Source of the DNA: Candidatus Hydrogenedentota bacterium
GTDB taxonomy: Bacteria; Hydrogenedentota; Hydrogenedentia; Hydrogenedentales; CAITNO01
DNA length: 9,052 bases
Reading direction: 5' to 3'
NCBI GenBank assembly: GCA_007124105.1
Contig: SLFT01000141.1
Location: forward strand, 1-9,052
Of the stretch, positions 6,874 through 9,052 are shown one piece after another. Every line of letters starts with the position of its first letter. The first letter of the stretch is position 1. Both the position numbers and the translations under genes were made by a program. The notes beneath the pieces are model-generated. The model had not been told where the DNA came from. It did not search any database and was given only the letters and a program-made list of their open reading frames with translations.

Positions 6874-7293
6874 CTAAGGCGCATCCCCATTGTTCAGGCG
6901 TTGTTCCCAGTCGTACCCTCTGGTGGTAACGGTGGACTCGATACGCTGGATGCGGCGCTCAAGCCGGTCATAGGTGCGTTTGAGCCGCAGCAACGCCATT
7001 TCGCGCGAGGCGCTGTAACTGTTGTAGAACTCCGTCTCAGCATCGTTGTCCAGGGGCAGCGCGGGTTCAATCCGCATGAGCAGCGCGGCCAGCGCGTACC
7101 CCGCTATCATGGGCCATACGCCGGTAAACAGGGAGGCGAAAACAAATACAAGACGCATGCCGGTTACCGAGAAATCAAAGTAGTCGGCGAGCCCGCGACA
7201 TACGCCAAAGAAGATGCCGTTTCGGGAGCGATAAGGGCCGGCGCCGCGCGTGGATAGATGGTCAGCGTTGTGGCGGTGTCGTGTATGTCGCAT
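6874..7293 (-). CDS. pspC: PspC-domain membrane protein (second copy in the psp operon)
   Basis: A 139-residue PspC family protein. Residues 20-75 are the PspC domain: PYRSRNGIFFGVCRGLADYFDF followed by a hydrophobic stretch (about 46-73) with an FTGVWPMIAGY turn, forming one helix or a hairpin in the membrane. Residues 98-122 form a heptad-like coiled coil (LLRLKRTYDRLERRIQRIES), and the tail VTTRGYDWEQRL resembles the C-terminus of E. coli PspC. PspC is an inner-membrane sensor and anchor for PspA in the phage-shock response. Its ATG shares one base with the pspB stop (TGATG), indicating coupling, and a strong AAGGAGGG lies 8 nt upstream inside pspB. It is a diverged paralogue of the pspC at 7918-7547. 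As the last gene of the operon, it could have a distinct regulatory role. Confidence 0.88.
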   Translation of the reverse strand: MRHTRHRHNADHLSTRGAGPYRSRNGIFFGVCRGLADYFDFSVTGMRLVFVFASLFTGVWPMIAGYALAALLMRIEPALPLDNDAETEFYNSYSASREMALLRLKRTYDRLERRIQRIESTVTTRGYDWEQRLNNGDAP

Positions 7294-7526
7294 CAGCGGC
7301 GCCCTCCTTTCTCCTGGTTAAAAAGCAGCGTCTCCAGCGCCTCAACCCGTTCCTCCATGCGCGATAAACCGCGATGTATCTCCTGGAGTAGTCGCGCCTC
7401 GTCAACACTTACAGAACGGGCCGCTCCCGCGCCCACCAGCTTCACAACGGTCCAACACACGATGGCAAGGCCGATGAGCAAAGTGCCGAACACGGTGAAG
7501 ACCGTCAATGCCACAAATGTATCCAT
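7293..7526 (-). CDS. pspB: PspB-like small membrane protein
   Basis: A 77-residue protein with one N-terminal transmembrane helix (about residues 5-31), a short basic linker and a cytosolic coiled coil (about 42-70). Its LSRMEERVEALETLL aligns with the RMRERIQALESIL segment of E. coli PspB. In E. coli, PspB and PspC form the membrane sensor that pulls PspA off the activator PspF. Two ATGs are possible. The upstream one (7532-7530, two extra residues) lies only 1 nt after AAAGGA, too close to be used well. The second (7526-7524) has AAAGGA at 7 nt and was chosen. It lies 20 bp downstream of the first pspC and overlaps the second by one base. Assignment rests on length, topology and the coiled-coil match, since PspB is a short, weakly conserved family. 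Confidence 0.8.
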   Translation of the reverse strand: MDTFVALTVFTVFGTLLIGLAIVCWTVVKLVGAGAARSVSVDEARLLQEIHRGLSRMEERVEALETLLFNQEKGGRR

Positions 7527-7546
7527 AGTCATTTCCTTTCAGCAGT

Positions 7547-7918
7547 CTACCGGTTATCGTGAAGGCGCGCGTCCCACGCATCCATGCCTTGACCCAGGGT
7601 TGTTCGCATGCGCCGCAGACGCGCATCAAGTGTGTCTTCAGCATAGCAGCGCCTGCCCCTGCCGGCGGCCCGTGCGTCAACCATGGCAGAGCGATGCCAG
7701 GTTTTCCAGTTGTTTGGCGCGCGCTTCAATAGCAGCGCCGTCACCATATAACACACACACACCGGCCAGAAGCCAATCACGATGACAGCGACAAGAACCG
7801 CGGCGCGCGGCCAGCATACCGCAATGCCGCAGTAATCCGCAACGCCGCGACACACGCCAAGCAGCAAACCGCGCCGGCTGCGGTATAAGGAATTTCGAGT
7901 GTGTTCAGCATAAAACAT
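7547..7918 (-). CDS. pspC: PspC-domain membrane protein (first copy in the psp operon)
   Basis: A 123-residue PspC family protein. Residues 10-66 are the PspC domain: SLYRSRRGLLLGVCRGVADYCGI, then a hydrophobic stretch (about 37-65) containing GFWPVCVCYMV. The tail has a basic, partly helical segment and ends in RLRRMRTTLGQGMDAWDARL, which aligns with the end of the second PspC. The frame is open further upstream to an ATG at 8047, but that would run deep into pspA. The ATG at 7918 is preceded by AGGGAG at 8 nt and starts directly before the conserved domain. It lies 22 bp after pspA. Its transmembrane region is Cys- and Val-rich and differs clearly from the second copy, so the duplication is old. 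Confidence 0.88.
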   Translation of the reverse strand: MFYAEHTRNSLYRSRRGLLLGVCRGVADYCGIAVCWPRAAVLVAVIVIGFWPVCVCYMVTALLLKRAPNNWKTWHRSAMVDARAAGRGRRCYAEDTLDARLRRMRTTLGQGMDAWDARLHDNR

Positions 7919-7940
7919 GATGGCGTCTCCCTGATGTGCG

Positions 7941-8630
7941 TCATGCGTCCGGTTCTTGCGGCTTATGTTCGGCGCCGCGCTTGCGCGCCAACAGCGTCGC
8001 CAGTTCCCGCTCAATCTCGTCGTCCTGTTCGAGTGCGGCAAAGGCATCGTCCAACGTGCATTTGCGCGCGCTATTCACCAGGCCCGCCTCCGCCTCCATG
8101 CGATCAATTCGCTGTTCAAACGCGTCAAAGCGATGCATGGCCTCTGCCGTGTCGTAACGGCGAATACCGGTTTGCGCCCGATGTTTGTCCAGTGCATGAC
8201 GATGCCGCTGTACCAGCATGCGCTGCTTCTCTCTCGCGCTGGCCAGCTTGTCCTCCAACTGTTGGATGTCGTCCTGGTATTGCGCAACAACAGCGCGCGC
8301 CTCGGCAAGTTCTTTCTCGAATGCTTCCGCACGCTCAATATGACGCCGTTTCTCGAGCAATGCCTCTCGCGCCAGGTCCGGACGCTCCTTTTCAACAGCC
8401 AGCGCCGCCTTTTCTCCCCATGCCTCGCCCAGCGACAACGCCGAAACCATGTCGCGATGAATCCGTTTTTCCGCGGCCATCGCCCCAGCGCAGTTCGCTT
8501 TGATGTCCACCAACGTATCCTCCATCTCCTGGATCATCATCTTCACCATCTTCTCGGGATTCTCCGCCTTGTCAAGCATGGCATTGATATTGGCGCTGAT
8601 GATGTCGCTCAATCGTGTGAATATGCTCAT
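7941..8630 (-). CDS. pspA: Phage shock protein A (PspA/IM30/Vipp1 family)
   Basis: A 229-residue member of the PspA/IM30 (ESCRT-III-like) family, close to the 222 residues of E. coli PspA. It is a peripheral membrane protein that polymerises on stressed inner membrane and limits proton leakage. In enterobacteria it also inhibits PspF. The N-terminus MSIFTRLSDIISANINAML is the amphipathic membrane-binding helix, followed by KAENPEKMVKMMIQEMEDTLVDIKA. Almost all the rest is long charged coiled coil (about residues 25-140 and 150-215). The tail is charged and polar (KRGAEHKPQEPDA), with no extra domain. The start at 8630 was chosen over an ATG 11 codons upstream because AAGGAG lies 6 nt before it and the family N-terminus begins there. 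It heads the operon pspA-pspC-pspB-pspC and is preceded by a sigma54-type promoter. A long open frame on the opposite strand is a codon-bias shadow. Confidence 0.95.
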   Translation of the reverse strand: MSIFTRLSDIISANINAMLDKAENPEKMVKMMIQEMEDTLVDIKANCAGAMAAEKRIHRDMVSALSLGEAWGEKAALAVEKERPDLAREALLEKRRHIERAEAFEKELAEARAVVAQYQDDIQQLEDKLASAREKQRMLVQRHRHALDKHRAQTGIRRYDTAEAMHRFDAFEQRIDRMEAEAGLVNSARKCTLDDAFAALEQDDEIERELATLLARKRGAEHKPQEPDA

Positions 8631-8643
8631 GACAAACTCCTTT

Positions 8644-8663
8644 ATGGGCCTGTCCCAGGCCAT
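8644..8663 (-). promoter_or_regulatory. Hairpin in pspA leader next to the ribosome binding site
   Basis: On the minus strand, GGCCTG-GGA-CAGGCC (8661-8647) is a perfect 6-bp inverted repeat with a 3-nt loop. It can extend to 8663-8644 with one bulged C. It ends one base before the AAGGAG Shine-Dalgarno (8642-8637) and lies downstream of the start expected from the sigma54 promoter. It could stabilise the mRNA 5' end or affect ribosome access. There is no T-run, so it is not a terminator. Confidence 0.4.
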
Positions 8664-8692
8664 CGGTTAAACGTGTACGAGCATCTTGTATT

Positions 8693-8709
8693 AACAAATA
8701 CCGTGCCAG
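8693..8709 (-). promoter_or_regulatory. Sigma54 (RpoN) promoter of the psp operon
   Basis: The minus strand reads CTGGCACGGTATTTGTT. Against the extended sigma54 consensus YTGGCACGRNNNTTGCW the only mismatch is T for C in the -12 GC. The -24 GG (8707-8706) and the -12 GT (8695-8694) have the required 10 bp between them. Transcription would start near 8682 and give a leader of about 50 nt before pspA. E. coli pspA is also sigma54-dependent. The mismatch lies in a highly conserved base, so activity needs testing. Confidence 0.65.
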
Positions 8710-8736
8710 ACCGAAACAATCCTTTAATTACTTGAA

Positions 8737-8749
8737 AATCAACGGTTTG
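8737..8749. promoter_or_regulatory. IHF consensus site upstream of the sigma54 promoter
   Basis: On the plus strand AATCAACGGTTTG matches the IHF consensus WATCAANNNNTTR exactly. Its centre lies about 60 bp upstream of the start predicted from the sigma54 element. That is between promoter and expected enhancer sites, where IHF bends DNA at the E. coli pspA promoter. Whether this organism has IHF cannot be seen here. Confidence 0.4.
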
Positions 8750-8768
8750 CCAATGATTGCCGACGGCA
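8747..8768. promoter_or_regulatory. Possible enhancer (UAS) repeat cluster upstream of psp operon
   Basis: TTGCC occurs at 8747-8751 and 8757-8761, ten bases (one helical turn) apart. The second copy is part of the perfect inverted repeat TGCCG-A-CGGCA (8758-8768). The cluster lies about 65-85 bp upstream of the predicted start, near where a PspF-like activator would bind. No match to the enterobacterial PspF sites is claimed. Nothing gene-like is seen between 8769 and 8925. Confidence 0.2.
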
Positions 8769-8925
8769 GTTCACCAAAAGAAGAGGCAGAATAAACCATA
8801 TAGTAGTTGATTTCGCCAGAACCAGGCTTTTTCTTGCTGTACCGTAACAAACGATAAGATTGGATTCAAGTCGTGTCGCAGGATCAACCTAGTGTATCAA
8901 GGCAGCTGGATTAAACGGCTGCGCC

Positions 8926-9052
8926 ATGGAAATCAAGAGATGCGCGTCATGTAGATGCGGCATCCCGTCCACCCTGTCCACCCTGTCCACCCTGTCCACC
9001 CTGTCCACCCTGTCCACCCTGTCCACCCTGTCCACCCTGTCCACCCTGTCCA
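8926..9052 (+). CDS. Short Cys-rich open frame running into an STL repeat (3' end outside window), doubtful
   Basis: From ATG 8926 the frame is open to the window edge. It encodes MEIKRCASCRCGIP followed by at least nine Ser-Thr-Leu triplets from the GTCCACCCT array. The Cys-x2-Cys-x-Cys-Gly cluster next to the start resembles a small metal-binding knuckle. There is no good Shine-Dalgarno. Instead GCAGC (8903-8907) can pair with GCTGC (8918-8922) just before the ATG. A 9-bp repeat keeps any frame open once it is open, so openness here is weak evidence for coding. Treat this as a hypothetical peptide or as non-coding repeat sequence. Confidence 0.2.
   Translation, partial: MEIKRCASCRCGIPSTLSTLSTLSTLSTLSTLSTLSTLSTLS
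8967..9052. repeat. Perfect tandem array of the 9-mer GTCCACCCT
   Basis: GTCCACCCT is repeated about 9.5 times without a single difference and continues to the last base of the window. All copies are identical, so the array is young or actively homogenised by slippage or recombination. The unit is a multiple of three and is read in one plus frame as (Ser-Thr-Leu)n. It is not a CRISPR array, because there are no spacers. The total size is unknown. Confidence 0.95.

Noticed and set aside
7956..8735. 259-codon open frame on the plus strand opposite pspA
   Set aside because: pspA has a clear family match and Shine-Dalgarno. The antisense frame is Leu/Arg/His-rich with no recognisable domain.
8967..9052. 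CRISPR array
   Set aside because: The 9-mers are directly adjacent, with no spacers and no 23-40 bp repeat unit.

Overview
This window is bacterial chromosome, probably from an uncultured, polysaccharide-degrading lineage of the Hydrogenedentota / Planctomycetes-Verrucomicrobia-Lentisphaerae type. That placement is tentative. It rests on a PA14-domain protein, a secreted glycosidase-like protein with a 'DEP' motif and a C-terminal fibronectin III domain, and a GTCCACCCT minisatellite. All stops look standard: TGA and TAA both end genuine genes.

Layout. Positions 1-319 hold the 3' end of a PA14-domain protein, followed by a possible 83-residue membrane-anchored protein (354-605). On the minus strand, 775-873 encodes a 32-residue, almost entirely hydrophobic peptide with a strong ribosome binding site and its own promoter. 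That promoter stands back to back with a second sigma70-like promoter (975-1004) firing rightward into a roughly 195-nt leader and the secreted glycosidase-like gene (1207-3246). Next comes a housekeeping block on the plus strand: an M24 Xaa-Pro peptidase (3300-4382), elongation factor P (4384-4941), and the biotin carrier protein and biotin carboxylase of acetyl-CoA carboxylase (4987-5445, 5457-6797).

Convergent to this block, 8630-6874 on the minus strand is a phage-shock-protein (Psp) membrane-stress operon in the order pspA, pspC, pspB, pspC. It has tight spacing and a good Shine-Dalgarno sequence before each gene. Upstream lies a near-perfect sigma54 promoter (one mismatch to the extended consensus), a perfect match to the IHF consensus about 30 bp further upstream, and a repeat cluster where an enhancer-binding protein would sit. 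This is the layout of the enterobacterial pspA promoter, although no pspF lies in the window. A perfect 6-bp hairpin sits next to the pspA ribosome binding site.

The window ends inside a perfect tandem array of the 9-mer GTCCACCCT. It is in frame with a short Cys-rich open frame, so it would encode (Ser-Thr-Leu)n if translated. The odd window length suggests that the assembly broke in this repeat.

The most interesting items are the sigma54/IHF-type control of a psp operon with two pspC genes flanking pspB, the 32-residue membrane peptide with its divergent promoter pair, and the terminal repeat.
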